Part shown: piece by piece, positions 42,845 to 51,336 of the stretch
Numbering within the stretch: position 1 is the stretch's first letter
Layout: each line of letters opens with the position of its first letter
Assembly (NCBI RefSeq): GCF_004365175.1
Contig: NZ_SOCE01000001.1
Location: 3,665,403-3,729,402 of the forward strand
Origin: Kribbella voronezhensis
Lineage (GTDB): Bacteria > Actinomycetota > Actinomycetes > Propionibacteriales > Kribbellaceae
DNA: 64,000 bases
Direction: 5' to 3'
Made by a program: the position numbers and the translations under genes
Notes under the pieces: generated by a model
Seen by the model: the letters and a program-made list of their open reading frames with translations, nothing else
Told to the model about the DNA's origin: nothing
The model's database searches: none

Positions 42845-44158
42845 ATGTTCGGTGTGGAGTCCATCGAAGCGATTGCCGCGTCCGTCCGAAGTGGTGCAGT
42901 CGATCCGGTCGACCTGGTTGAGCAGGCGTTGCGGCGGGCCGAGGAGACGGCCGCGCTGAACGCAGTCGTTCACCTGGATGCAGAAGGAGCACGCAAGGCT
43001 GCCGCCGCGCACGACCGTCGTGGTGCGCTGGCAGGCATACCCGTGCTGGTGAAGGAGATCATCGAGGTCGAAGGCCTGCCGTACCGCTGCGGCTCGCTCA
43101 CGATGGACGAAGTCGGCAGCACCGACGCAGACGTCGTACGGCGGTTGCGGGCGGCCGGGGCGATCGTCCTCGGGCTCAGCCACAGTCACGAGTTCGCCTA
43201 TGGCTGCACTGGAACCTCCAACCGAGCGGGACCCTGCCACAATCCGCACGACCCGTCACGGATCACCGGTGGCTCCAGTGCGGGTGCTGCTGCGGCAGTA
43301 GCGGCCGGTGTCGTCCCACTGGCGATCGGCACGGACACTGCCGGCTCAGTGCGCATCCCTGCCGCCCTGTGCGGAGTGGTCGGCTTCAAACCCGCGCGGA
43401 ACACACTGTCCACCGACAGGGTCTTCCCGCTCTCCCAGAGCCTGGACCACGTCGGCGTACTCACTGCCACGGTCGCAGACGCGCAGTACGCCGTCGACGC
43501 ACTGACTGCACAACACACAGCCCGTACTGCGAGCCCGCCGCGCCTCGGGCTGGTGTCGAACCCGGAACACCTCGACTGCTCACCAGAGGTGACCATTGCC
43601 TGGTCTGCAGCAATAGCAACGCTCCGGGCCGCCGGTGCCGTCATGAGCGAGGCGAAGGTCCCCGACTGGGCGGAGACCAACCAGACCGCGATCGACCTGC
43701 AGGGACCCGAGGCGGTCGCCAACCATGTCGGCCGGGACGTCGACAACTACCAGCCCGACGTCCAGCAGAGGTTGCGGGAGGCGGCCGAGATCCCGGCTTG
43801 GCGCTACGTCAGAGCTCGCGAGCAGGTCCTCGCGGTGACCGTCGAACTCGGGACCACCATCAGCCGTGTCGACGCCCTGCTGCTGCCGACCGTCCAACTG
43901 ACGGCTCCGACGCTGAGCGAGGTCGAAAACGACTCGCTGAGCATCCGGGCCAAACTCCTGCGCAACACCCGCCTGGCCAACCTGACCGGCTACCCGGCGT
44001 ACAGCGTCCCGCTGCCGACCGACGGCCTGCCGGTCGGTCTGCAGGTGATTGCCTTAGACAACCAATCCGCCAGTGCCGTCGCGCACTGGGTCGAGCAGGC
44101 CCTGACCTCCCGTCCACAGGCTGTGGACGGGAGATCAAGCGGGGCGGATCAGCTGTAG
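42845..44158 (+). CDS. Amidase, amidase-signature family
   Basis: 437 residues. Ser-cisSer-Lys hydrolase: the catalytic Lys is in IPVLVKEIIEVEG, the cis-Ser in RITGGSSAGAAAAVAAG and the nucleophile in GTDTAGSVRIPAALCG. The C-terminal domain is typical of GatA/AtzF-like amidases, but no GatB/C is nearby, so it is a free-standing amidase. Its last codons overlap the 3' end of the convergent GH30 gene by 10 bases and contain a long hairpin (44107-44133). Confidence 0.9.
   Translation: MFGVESIEAIAASVRSGAVDPVDLVEQALRRAEETAALNAVVHLDAEGARKAAAAHDRRGALAGIPVLVKEIIEVEGLPYRCGSLTMDEVGSTDADVVRRLRAAGAIVLGLSHSHEFAYGCTGTSNRAGPCHNPHDPSRITGGSSAGAAAAVAAGVVPLAIGTDTAGSVRIPAALCGVVGFKPARNTLSTDRVFPLSQSLDHVGVLTATVADAQYAVDALTAQHTARTASPPRLGLVSNPEHLDCSPEVTIAWSAAIATLRAAGAVMSEAKVPDWAETNQTAIDLQGPEAVANHVGRDVDNYQPDVQQRLREAAEIPAWRYVRAREQVLAVTVELGTTISRVDALLLPTVQLTAPTLSEVENDSLSIRAKLLRNTRLANLTGYPAYSVPLPTDGLPVGLQVIALDNQSASAVAHWVEQALTSRPQAVDGRSSGADQL
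44107..44133 (-). terminator. Perfect 13-base-pair hairpin downstream of the GH30 gene
   Basis: CTCCCGTCCACAG (44107-44119), one central G, then CTGTGGACGGGAG (44121-44133). It lies 16 bases past the GH30 stop and would terminate that leftward transcript. It is translated within the amidase C-terminus. Its arms also contain TCCACA/TGTGGA, the DnaA-box core. Confidence 0.6.
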
Positions 44159-46077
44159 AAGCGCACGTCAGCGAGTGTCCACCAGTGGTCGCTGCTGCTG
44201 GTCGAGGTGATCCGGACGTAGCGCGCCCGGGTCGGTGCCACGTCGACATTGGTCAGCGGGCCGTCCGACGTACCGGTCGCCAGTGGTCGCCAAGTCGTGC
44301 CGTCGTTGCTGTAGGTCAGCTTCCACGAGGCAACGAAGTCGCCCAGATTGCCGCCGCTGTCGAGCGCCACCCGGCGGATCGTCTTCGCCGTACCGAGGTC
44401 GACCTGCAGGTACTGATCCGGCGCCTGCGCGGCCTTCGACTGCCACAGCGTCGATCCGTCGGCATCGATCGCCGCCGACGCGTCACCAGCCGGTACTGCG
44501 GAAGCGGTCGCGCCGGCCAGCGAGATCGGCGTCAACCGGGAAATACCCGAGCGCGGCCAGGTGAACGTCGCCAGTGCTCCACCCGGCAGCGTGTACTCGA
44601 ACGACTCGTCCCCAACCGCCACCGCGAAGGACCGCGGGTCGTCGTTCTCGTTGTGCACCACCAGCGCCGTCGACCCGTCCGGGTTGCGGAAGGCGGCATC
44701 CATCAACTGCCCGTTCCACCCGGTGGTCCCGTACGACGTGGAGCCGATCCGCACCGCGCCGGGCTTCACGAACTTCGACAGGTGACCGATCGTGTAGTAC
44801 TCCGCATCGGTACTCACCGTGCCGTCGGGCTGCAGCGTGACGAGCCCGGTGCAGGTACCGCAGCCACCGAGATGCGGACCACCGGTGGAGTCGAGCGCGA
44901 TGTTCCAGTTCACCACCGACCTGCCCCAGTTCCGGGTGACGCCGAGTGCCAGGTTCCTGGCGTGCCACGTGAGCGTGCCGCGGAAGATCTGTTCCGGTGT
45001 GTCGGTCGCGCCGTGCGAGCCCGAGCACTCGGTGAACCAGATCCCCTTCTCCGGAAAGGCTTTCTGCAAGGCGCTCTGCGCTGCGGCGCTGCCGGAGTAG
45101 CAGTGGTACGCCGTACCGGCGATCCACTTGGCGGCAGGAGTGCTCAGCAGTTGGTACGGGTAGTCGGTCTCCGGGTCCTCGCCGGGCGGCGTACTGGCGA
45201 CGTCACCGGGGTGCGTGGTCCAGTTGTGGTCGTAGCCGAGGATCTTGGTGCGCGGGCTCGCTGCGTGCAGCAGTCGGCCGAGCGCCTCGATCACGGCGGC
45301 TTCCTGTCGTACCGGCATGTCCGTGCCCGGGTAGCCGCCGGGCTTGCGGTTCTGCGGCTCGTTCTGGACGGACAGGAAGTCGACCGGTACGCCGGCCGCG
45401 GCGTACGCCTTCACGAACTTCACCAGGTAGCGCGCGTAGGCGTTGTAGACAGCGGGGTCGTCCTTGAGCCGGCCGCCGATCAGGGAGTCGCCGGTCTTCA
45501 TCCAGGCCGGCGGGCTCCACGGCGACGCCATCACCTTGAGTGCAGGGTTGAGCTGCTTGGCACGGCGCAGCAACGGGAGCACCTGCGCCTGGTCGTGCGC
45601 GACGGTGAAGTGCCGCAGCGCGAAGTCGGTCTGCCCGGCCGGCACGTCGTCGTACGTGTAATGCGCCGCGGCGGCGGTGAAGTCGGACGAGCCGACCGGC
45701 TGGCGCAGGAAGCTCACGCCGATGCCCTGCTTCGGATCGAAGAGTGACCGCAGGGTCTTCTCCCGGTCGGCCGCGCTCAGCCGGTAGAACACCGCAGCGG
45801 ACGAGTCGGTGATGGCGGCGCCGAAGCCGTCCATGGTCTGGTACTTCGTGGCCGGGTCGACCGTGATCGTCGTGAGCTTGCTGCCCGTCCGGCTGAACGC
45901 GACGGGAGTCCGTTCGTGCAGCAGTTCGGTGCGGTCCGGAGTGGTGACCCAGACCCGGGCCGCCGATCCGGTCGAGTGGCTCTGGGCGGGAAGCCGGGCG
46001 GCGTCGGCGCCGACGGTCACCCCGCTGAGCACCAGGGCGGAGACCGCGACGGTCCCGCCGATCGCTTGCCAGTTCAT
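44149..46077 (-). CDS. Secreted GH30 glycoside hydrolase with C-terminal F5/8-type C domain
   Basis: 642 residues. Signal peptide (AIGGTVAVSALVLSGVTVGADA). GH30 catalytic barrel: TMDGFGAAITDSSAAVFYRL, LRQPVGSSDFTAAAAHYTY, acid/base Glu in FLSVQNEPQNRKP and nucleophile Glu in GIWFTECSGSHG. GH30 enzymes of this type cleave beta-1,6-glucan or beta-glucosides. A beta-sandwich follows, then from about 500 a discoidin-like carbohydrate-binding domain (QYLQVDLGTAKTIRRVALDS). Expression is probably controlled by the divergent LacI regulator. Confidence 0.92.
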   Translation of the reverse strand: MNWQAIGGTVAVSALVLSGVTVGADAARLPAQSHSTGSAARVWVTTPDRTELLHERTPVAFSRTGSKLTTITVDPATKYQTMDGFGAAITDSSAAVFYRLSAADREKTLRSLFDPKQGIGVSFLRQPVGSSDFTAAAAHYTYDDVPAGQTDFALRHFTVAHDQAQVLPLLRRAKQLNPALKVMASPWSPPAWMKTGDSLIGGRLKDDPAVYNAYARYLVKFVKAYAAAGVPVDFLSVQNEPQNRKPGGYPGTDMPVRQEAAVIEALGRLLHAASPRTKILGYDHNWTTHPGDVASTPPGEDPETDYPYQLLSTPAAKWIAGTAYHCYSGSAAAQSALQKAFPEKGIWFTECSGSHGATDTPEQIFRGTLTWHARNLALGVTRNWGRSVVNWNIALDSTGGPHLGGCGTCTGLVTLQPDGTVSTDAEYYTIGHLSKFVKPGAVRIGSTSYGTTGWNGQLMDAAFRNPDGSTALVVHNENDDPRSFAVAVGDESFEYTLPGGALATFTWPRSGISRLTPISLAGATASAVPAGDASAAIDADGSTLWQSKAAQAPDQYLQVDLGTAKTIRRVALDSGGNLGDFVASWKLTYSNDGTTWRPLATGTSDGPLTNVDVAPTRARYVRITSTSSSDHWWTLADVRFYS

Positions 46078-46101
46078 TGTTCTCCTTCACAGCGGGCGGG
46101 C

Positions 46102-46148
46102 TGTAACAAATGAAACACAGTGAGTTGTTTCAGGCTCAGAAAACAACT
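46102..46148. promoter_or_regulatory. Operator cluster upstream of the GH30 gene
   Basis: Two overlapping inverted repeats: TGAAACA (46111-46117) with TGTTTCA (46126-46132), and AGTTGTTT (46123-46130) with AAACAACT (46141-46148). TGTAACAAATG at 46102-46112 recurs at 46202-46212. This is the obvious place for LacI-family binding. Confidence 0.65.
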
Positions 46149-46201
46149 GCTCTAGCACCCTGTCAAGACTGGGATTAGGGTGCAGGTGTGAAACAAAACG
46201 A

Positions 46202-46212
46202 TGTAACAAATG
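46202..46212 (+). promoter_or_regulatory. Repeat of TGTAACAAATG over the lacI-family start codon
   Basis: The same 11 bases as at 46102-46112, exactly 100 bases away, and here containing the ATG of the regulator. No ribosome site is visible, so regulator binding here could block its own translation start or leaderless transcription. Confidence 0.5.
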
Positions 46213-47259
46213 CCTAAGGGTCGCGCCACCGTGCGGGACATCGCGGCCGAGACCGGGGTCTCGATCGCGACCGTCTCGCGGGTGCTCAACCAGGCGGGCA
46301 ACGTGGCGCCGCAGACCAGGGAGCTGGTCGAGCAGGCGGTCGAGCGTCTCGGACTCCGCGCACCCGGGCCGCGGGGAGGCCGGCCGAAGCCGGTGGCGGG
46401 CGCGGTCTACGTCCGCTGCCCGTACGTGCTGACCGACTACTTCGGTCTCATCGTGTCGTCCATCGCGGAGACCCTCGAGCGGCACGGCCGCCCGCTCGTC
46501 CTCAATGCCGGCGAGGGCGCGCAGCACACCCAGGCGCTCGCCCGGCTGACCGGCGGCCACGGCCTCGCCGGCGGCCACGGGTTGGCCGGCGCGCACGGGT
46601 TGGCCGGCGCGATCCTGATCCTCCCGCCGGAGCCGGGCGAGGAGCTGGTCCGGCTCCAGGCCCGCCGGTTCCCGTTCGTCGTGGTCGACCCCCGGACACC
46701 CTTGCCGCGAGACATCCCGTCCGTCTCGGCCGCGCACTTCTCCGGCGCGCGCCAAGTCACGGCCCACCTGGTCGAGCTCGGCCACCGCCGCCTCGGGGTG
46801 ATCGCGGGTCCCCGCGAGTGGCTCGCCAGCGACGCCCGGATGGGCGGCCATGCGGCTGCTTGCGCCGACGGCGGGATCCTCCCGGACGCCGAGTTGGTCC
46901 GCTACGTCGAGCCGACGATCGAGCAGGGGTACCGCGCGGCCGGGCAACTGCTGGATCTTCCCGAGCGGCCGACTGCCTTGGTCGCCTTCAACGACAAGGC
47001 GGCGGTCGGTGCGATGCAAGCGGCGGCCGAGCGCGGTCTGCGGATCCCGGACGACCTGTCGATCGCCGGGTTCGACGACATCGATCTCAGCCGGGCCACC
47101 TCGCCCCAGCTCACCACGGTCCGGCAGCCGCTGCAGGAGATGGGCCGGATGGCGGTGAGCCTGCTGACCCGCCTCCTCGACCGCCACGAGGTCGAGGCAC
47201 TCCACGTCGAACTGGCTACTGAACTGATCATCCGAGCCTCCACAGCCCCACCAAACTGA
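46210..47259 (+). CDS. LacI family transcriptional regulator
   Basis: 349 residues. The helix-turn-helix TVRDIAAETGVSIATVSRVLN and hinge helix are followed by the periplasmic-binding-protein-like sensor domain (VVVDPRTPLPRDIPSV, TAHLVELGHRRLGVIAGP, DDLSIAGFDDIDLSRATSP). Divergent from the GH30 gene, so it probably represses it until a glucan-derived sugar binds. Odd: residues about 115-132 are an in-frame 18-base repeat (G-G/A-H-G-L-A three times), an expansion at the start of a sensor strand. Confidence 0.93.
   Translation: MPKGRATVRDIAAETGVSIATVSRVLNQAGNVAPQTRELVEQAVERLGLRAPGPRGGRPKPVAGAVYVRCPYVLTDYFGLIVSSIAETLERHGRPLVLNAGEGAQHTQALARLTGGHGLAGGHGLAGAHGLAGAILILPPEPGEELVRLQARRFPFVVVDPRTPLPRDIPSVSAAHFSGARQVTAHLVELGHRRLGVIAGPREWLASDARMGGHAAACADGGILPDAELVRYVEPTIEQGYRAAGQLLDLPERPTALVAFNDKAAVGAMQAAAERGLRIPDDLSIAGFDDIDLSRATSPQLTTVRQPLQEMGRMAVSLLTRLLDRHEVEALHVELATELIIRASTAPPN
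46552..46605 (+). repeat. In-frame 18-base triplication inside the LacI-family gene
   Basis: Three consecutive 18-base units encode GGHGLA, GGHGLA and GAHGLA. Family members usually have a single GLxG(A/L)I segment here. The near-identical DNA indicates recent slippage. Confidence 0.85.
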
Positions 47260-47328
47260 CCACCGCCCCGAGCAGAGCCCGGCGGGGCGAGCGCGAGCGA
47301 GGTAAGGGCGGGCGGGGTGAGGGCGAGT

Positions 47329-47458
47329 GGGGTGAGTGCGGGCGGGGTGAGTGGGAGCGGGGTGAGTGCGGGCGGGGTGAGTGCGGGCGGGGTGAGTGCG
47401 GGCGGGGTGAGTGGGAGCGGGGTGAGTGCGGGCGGGGTGAGTGGGAGCGGGGTGAGTG
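47329..47458 (+). repeat. 15-base G-rich minisatellite, nine copies
   Basis: GGGGTGAGTG recurs every 15 bases at 47329, 47344, 47359, 47374, 47389, 47404, 47419, 47434 and 47449, separated by CGGGC or GGAGC. It lies between the convergent LacI-family and TetR genes (47260-47497), where nothing else is seen. The G-rich plus strand could form quadruplexes and may act in termination. Confidence 0.9.
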
Positions 47459-47497
47459 GGGCGAAGGCGAGCGGGGCGAGGGCGAGCGGGGTGGGGG

Positions 47498-48097
47498 TTA
47501 GAGCGTGCGGAGTGCGTGAAGGGCGGCGATGGACTGGTCGACCAGGGTTTCGGCAGTGACTGGGCGGTCGGGTTCGGGGAGGCCGGACCATTCGACGGCG
47601 AGGTCTTCGACGTACGCGAGCCAGGCGTGGACCAGCAGTCGCACTGGTGAGGCCGGGTCGGTCGCGGCCGCGGAGTCGCCGAGGAGGTCGAGCACCCGGG
47701 TGGTCAGCCCGGCCCGGGTCTCGGCGTAGATCTCCACGACGTACAGGTCGCCACCGGCCGCTCCGCGGACGAACGAGATGTACGAGTCGCGCCGCCGGGT
47801 CACGAAGGCGAGGAAGGCCAGCAGCATCTCCCGCAGCTGCTCGGCCGGTGGCAGCGACGGATCCGGCTTGGTGACCCGCAGGAGCCGTCGCCCGGCCGCG
47901 CTCACCACGGCGATGTAGAAGTCGCGCTTGGTCGGGAAGTAGTGGAACAACAGCCCGCGCGAGATGCCCGCCTCGGCCGCGACCGCGTCCACGGACAGTT
48001 GGTGGATCGGCTGGGTCCGCAGCATCCGCAGCCCGATGCCGACCAGTTGCTTGCGGCGATCCTCCGCTGTCAGTCGCTGGCGCACGCTATTGAGCAT
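47498..48097 (-). CDS. TetR family transcriptional regulator
   Basis: 199 residues. The N-terminal helix-turn-helix (HQLSVDAVAAEAGISRGLLF with HYFPTKRDFY) is followed by a TetR ligand/dimer domain of typical length. It diverges from the acyl-CoA dehydrogenase operon. A perfect palindrome TGAGCA-T-TGCTCA overlaps its ATG, fitting repression of itself and of the operon. The ligand may be an acyl-CoA, as for many TetR proteins beside fatty acid genes. Confidence 0.92.
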   Translation of the reverse strand: MLNSVRQRLTAEDRRKQLVGIGLRMLRTQPIHQLSVDAVAAEAGISRGLLFHYFPTKRDFYIAVVSAAGRRLLRVTKPDPSLPPAEQLREMLLAFLAFVTRRRDSYISFVRGAAGGDLYVVEIYAETRAGLTTRVLDLLGDSAAATDPASPVRLLVHAWLAYVEDLAVEWSGLPEPDRPVTAETLVDQSIAALHALRTL

Positions 48098-48103
48098 TGC
48101 TCA
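48091..48103. promoter_or_regulatory. TetR operator candidate TGAGCA-T-TGCTCA
   Basis: Six-base perfect arms around one base, covering the start codon of the TetR gene and 46 bases before the acyl-CoA dehydrogenase start. Confidence 0.7.
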
Positions 48104-48148
48104 GTAAGTGCGCTACCGTCAAGGAACATCAAGCTGAGGAGGCGTGGG

Positions 48149-49381
48149 ATGGGTTTCGAGCCGTCCAGCAGAGCTCAGGAACTGATCGGCCGGGTCGACG
48201 AGTTCATCCGGACCGAGATCGAGCCGATCGAGGCCGAGGTGCACGCGGCGACGAAAGCCGCCGAGGACCCATGGCAGCCGCTCCCCGTCTACAAGGAGTT
48301 GCAGGCCAAGGCCAGGAAGCAAGGTCTCTGGAACCTCTTCCTCCCGCCGGCCGAGCCCGGCAACGAGCAGTACGGCGAAGGCCTCAGCAATTTGGATTAC
48401 GCCCCGATCGCCGAGCTCACCGGCCGCTCCTTCCTCGCGCCGTACGTGTTCAACTGCAACGCCCCCGACACCGGCAACATGGAGGTGCTGCTCCGCTATG
48501 GCTCGCCCGAGCACAAGCAGCAGTGGTTGGAGCCGTTGCTGGACGGCAGGATCCGGTCCGCGTTCTGCATGACCGAGCCGGATGTCGCCTCGTCCGACGC
48601 CACCAACATGGCCGCGACGGCGGTCGTCGACGGCGACGAGGTGGTCCTCAACGGCCGCAAGTGGTGGAGCACCGGCGTCGGCCATCCGGACTGCGAGTTG
48701 CTCATCTTCATGGGCCTCACCGATCCCGACGCGCACCGCTACGCTCGCCACACGATGGTGCTGGTCCCGCGCAGCACTCCCGGCGTGAAGGTCGAGCGCC
48801 TGCTCCCGGCGATGAGCCGGTACGACGAACCGCACGGGCACGGCGAGGTCTCCTTCACCGACGTCCGTGTGCCGGCCTCAAACATCCTGGTCGGCCCAGG
48901 TCGCGCCTTCGAGATCGCCCAGGGACGACTCGGTCCAGGCCGCGTCCACCACTGCATGCGCCTGATCGGTCTCGCGGAGAAGTCGCTCGAGCTGGCACTC
49001 CAACGCGGCACCTCCCGTACTGCGTTCGGCAAGCCGCTGGTCAACCTCGGCGGCAACCGCGAGCGCATCGCCGACGCCCGGATCGCGATCAACCAGGCGC
49101 GACTGCTGGTGCTGCAAACGGCGTACCTGTTGGACACCAAGGGGCTGGCGGGTGCCTTGAGCGAGGTCAGTCAGATCAAGGTCGCCGTACCGCGGATGGC
49201 GCAGGACGTGATCGACATGGCCATCCAGTTGCACGGTGGCGGCGGGCTCTCCGACGACTTCCCGCTCGCGGCCGCGTGGACGAGTGCCCGTGCGCTCCGG
49301 CTGGCCGACGGGCCCGACGAGGTGCACCGTGGAGTCGTCGCGAAGATCGAGCTCGCCAAGTACAGCAAGGAGTCGAAGTGA
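48149..49381 (+). CDS. Acyl-CoA dehydrogenase, ACAD10/11-like
   Basis: 410 residues from ATG 48149 (GAGGAGG 6 bases upstream). FAD enzyme. Marks are SAFCMTEPDVASSDATN, LNGRKWWSTGVGHPDCEL, RTAFGKPLVNLGGNRERIAD and IQLHGGGGLSDDFPLA. The last part, RALRLADGPDEVHRG, is characteristic of the ACAD11 subfamily. In human ACAD10/11 and in bacterial LvaA/LvaC this type acts with an APH-like kinase on 4-hydroxyacyl-CoAs, and such a kinase gene lies two genes downstream. First gene of the six-gene operon. Confidence 0.9.
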   Translation: MGFEPSSRAQELIGRVDEFIRTEIEPIEAEVHAATKAAEDPWQPLPVYKELQAKARKQGLWNLFLPPAEPGNEQYGEGLSNLDYAPIAELTGRSFLAPYVFNCNAPDTGNMEVLLRYGSPEHKQQWLEPLLDGRIRSAFCMTEPDVASSDATNMAATAVVDGDEVVLNGRKWWSTGVGHPDCELLIFMGLTDPDAHRYARHTMVLVPRSTPGVKVERLLPAMSRYDEPHGHGEVSFTDVRVPASNILVGPGRAFEIAQGRLGPGRVHHCMRLIGLAEKSLELALQRGTSRTAFGKPLVNLGGNRERIADARIAINQARLLVLQTAYLLDTKGLAGALSEVSQIKVAVPRMAQDVIDMAIQLHGGGGLSDDFPLAAAWTSARALRLADGPDEVHRGVVAKIELAKYSKESK

Positions 49382-50247
49382 GCAGAGTTCTCGTCACCGG
49401 TGGCGCGAGCGGACTCGGCGCGGCGCTGGTCCAGCGATTCGTTGCCGACGGCCACAAGGTGCTGTGTACGGACGTCGCCGCCGAGGTCCCCGGGCACGGC
49501 GCCACGGAGTACCGGCAGTTGAACGTGCGCGACGCCGCTGACTGGGACGCCGCCGTCGCCTGGTGCGAGGAGAACTGGGGCGGTCTCGACATCCTGGTGA
49601 ACAACGCCGGGATCGCGACCGGCGGACGGATCGACGTCGAGTCGCTGGACGAGTGGGACCGGGTCGTCGACATCAACCTGATGGGTGTGGTCCGCGGTTG
49701 CCGCGCGTTCACGCCGATGTTCAAGCGGCAGCGCTCGGGTCACTTCGTCAACACCGCCTCCGCGGCCGGCCTGGTGCATCCGCCGATGATGAGTTCGTAC
49801 AACACGGTGAAGGCCGGCGTGGTCGCGCTGTCCGAGACGCTCTCGCACGAGCTGAGCCCGTACGGCGTGAGCGTGTCGGTCGTCTGCCCGTCGTTCTTCC
49901 GGACCAATCTGGCCGACTCGATCCAGGGCGACGACACCGAGATGGGCGCGACCGCCCGGAAGCTGATCGAGAAGTCACCGCGGACCGCGGACGACATCGC
50001 GGCCAAGGTGATCGCCGGGGTGAAGAAGCGGCAGTTCCTGATCATCCCGGACCGGCCGGCCCTGATCGCCTGGCGGACCAAGCGTTTCGCCCGCCCGCTC
50101 TACGACCGCCAGATGCGCAAGATCGCCGCCCGAGCCCGGGAGCGCGGGGAAGCGACCGGCCCGGCGGCAGATGGGACGGGAGCAGATGGGACGGGGGCAG
50201 GCGGGTCGACGGGCGCGAGTTCGGTGCCGACAGCCGGGGAGCGGTGA
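49378..50247 (+). CDS. Short-chain dehydrogenase/reductase
   Basis: 289 residues, GTG in the GTGA overlap with the preceding gene. Classical SDR: cofactor loop VTGGASGLGAAL, ILVNNAGIATGG, catalytic Ser in NTASAAGL and Tyr/Lys in SSYNTVKAG. An Asp (CTDVA) at the end of strand 2 suggests NAD preference. The last 35 residues are a low-complexity Ala/Gly/Thr repeat (ADGTGADGTGAGG). Probably oxidises a hydroxyacyl intermediate of the pathway. Confidence 0.9.
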   Translation: MSRVLVTGGASGLGAALVQRFVADGHKVLCTDVAAEVPGHGATEYRQLNVRDAADWDAAVAWCEENWGGLDILVNNAGIATGGRIDVESLDEWDRVVDINLMGVVRGCRAFTPMFKRQRSGHFVNTASAAGLVHPPMMSSYNTVKAGVVALSETLSHELSPYGVSVSVVCPSFFRTNLADSIQGDDTEMGATARKLIEKSPRTADDIAAKVIAGVKKRQFLIIPDRPALIAWRTKRFARPLYDRQMRKIAARARERGEATGPAADGTGADGTGAGGSTGASSVPTAGER

Positions 50248-51335
50248 CGGCTCCGTTGGCAGCGAACGAGGGCGGTGCGGACGCTCCCCACGGGGCGCGG
50301 GAGGTGCGGGACGAGGATGCCTTCGACGTCGCTGCCGTTGACAGTTGGCTTCGGCGACAAACCGAGTTGCCCGCCGGACTGCCGGAGGTCAAGCAGTTCT
50401 CCGGCGGCGCCTCCAACCTCACCTATCTCCTCCGGTACGCCGGCCGCGACCTGATCCTGCGTCGCCCGCCCGCCGGGACCAAGGCGAAAAGCGCCCACGA
50501 CATGGGCCGGGAGTACCGGATCCAGGCCGCGCTGGCGCCCGTCTTCCCCTACGTCCCCAAGATGGTTGCCCACTGCAACGAAGACCCGGTGATCGGCTCC
50601 GAGTTCTATGTGATGGAGCGGATCGCCGGTACGATCCCGCGGCGCTCAGACCTCGGCGTCGAGCTGACTCCGGAGCAGACCCGGCAACTCGGCCACACCC
50701 TGATCGACACCCTGATCGACCTGCACCAGGTCGACCCCGACACCGCCGGGCTGACGGATCTCGGCCGCGGCGCCGGGTACGTCGAGCGCCAGGTCGCCGG
50801 CTGGACCGGTCGCTATCGCAAGGCGAAGACCTGGAACGTTCCCAGCTTCGAGAAGGTGATGAGCTGGCTGGCCGCGCACCAGCCGGCCGACGTACGGACC
50901 TGCGTGATCCACAACGACTTCCGGCTCGACAACGTTGTCCTCGATCCGGGCGATCCCCTCAAGGTCGTCGGCGTGCTCGACTGGGAGCTGGCAACGATCG
51001 GGGATCCGCTGATGGATCTCGGCAGCGCGCTCGCGTACTGGGTGCAGGCCGACGACGACTGGGCCTTCAAGCGCTTCAAGATGCAGCCGTCCGACGTGCC
51101 CGGAATGCTCACCCGCGACGAGATCGTCAGCTACTACACGGAGAAGACCGGCATCGAACCCGCGAACTGGGCCTTCTACGAGGTCTTCGGGCTGTTCCGG
51201 CTGGCCGTGATCTGCCAGCAGATCTACTACCGCTACCACCACAAGCAGACCAGGAATCCACGGTTCAAGAACCTCTGGCTGCCGGTCAACCTGCTCGAGC
51301 GCCGCTGCCGCCGGATCATCCGCAAGGCGGCCTGA
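50244..51335 (+). CDS. APH-like phosphotransferase (ACAD-associated kinase, LvaA-like)
   Basis: 363 residues from GTG 50244 (GTGA overlap). Aminoglycoside-phosphotransferase fold: FSGGASNLTYLLRY, the Lys-equivalent region ILRRPPAGTKA, the catalytic loop VIHNDFRLDNVVLDP and the metal site GVLDWELATIGDPLMDLG, all intact. With an ACAD11-type dehydrogenase in the same operon, the best guess is an acyl-CoA 4-hydroxyl kinase as in LvaA of levulinate catabolism and the APH domain of human ACAD10/11. Antibiotic resistance is unlikely. Confidence 0.88.
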   Translation: MTAPLAANEGGADAPHGAREVRDEDAFDVAAVDSWLRRQTELPAGLPEVKQFSGGASNLTYLLRYAGRDLILRRPPAGTKAKSAHDMGREYRIQAALAPVFPYVPKMVAHCNEDPVIGSEFYVMERIAGTIPRRSDLGVELTPEQTRQLGHTLIDTLIDLHQVDPDTAGLTDLGRGAGYVERQVAGWTGRYRKAKTWNVPSFEKVMSWLAAHQPADVRTCVIHNDFRLDNVVLDPGDPLKVVGVLDWELATIGDPLMDLGSALAYWVQADDDWAFKRFKMQPSDVPGMLTRDEIVSYYTEKTGIEPANWAFYEVFGLFRLAVICQQIYYRYHHKQTRNPRFKNLWLPVNLLERRCRRIIRKAA

Positions 51336-51336
51336 G

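Noticed and set aside
47317..47559. Open frame with SAGGV repeats
   Set aside because: Produced by the 15-base minisatellite; runs into the TetR gene on the other strand and has no ribosome site or domain.
50244..51335. Aminoglycoside resistance gene
   Set aside because: The phosphotransferase sits in an acyl-CoA operon and matches the ACAD-associated kinase layout better than true aminoglycoside kinases.
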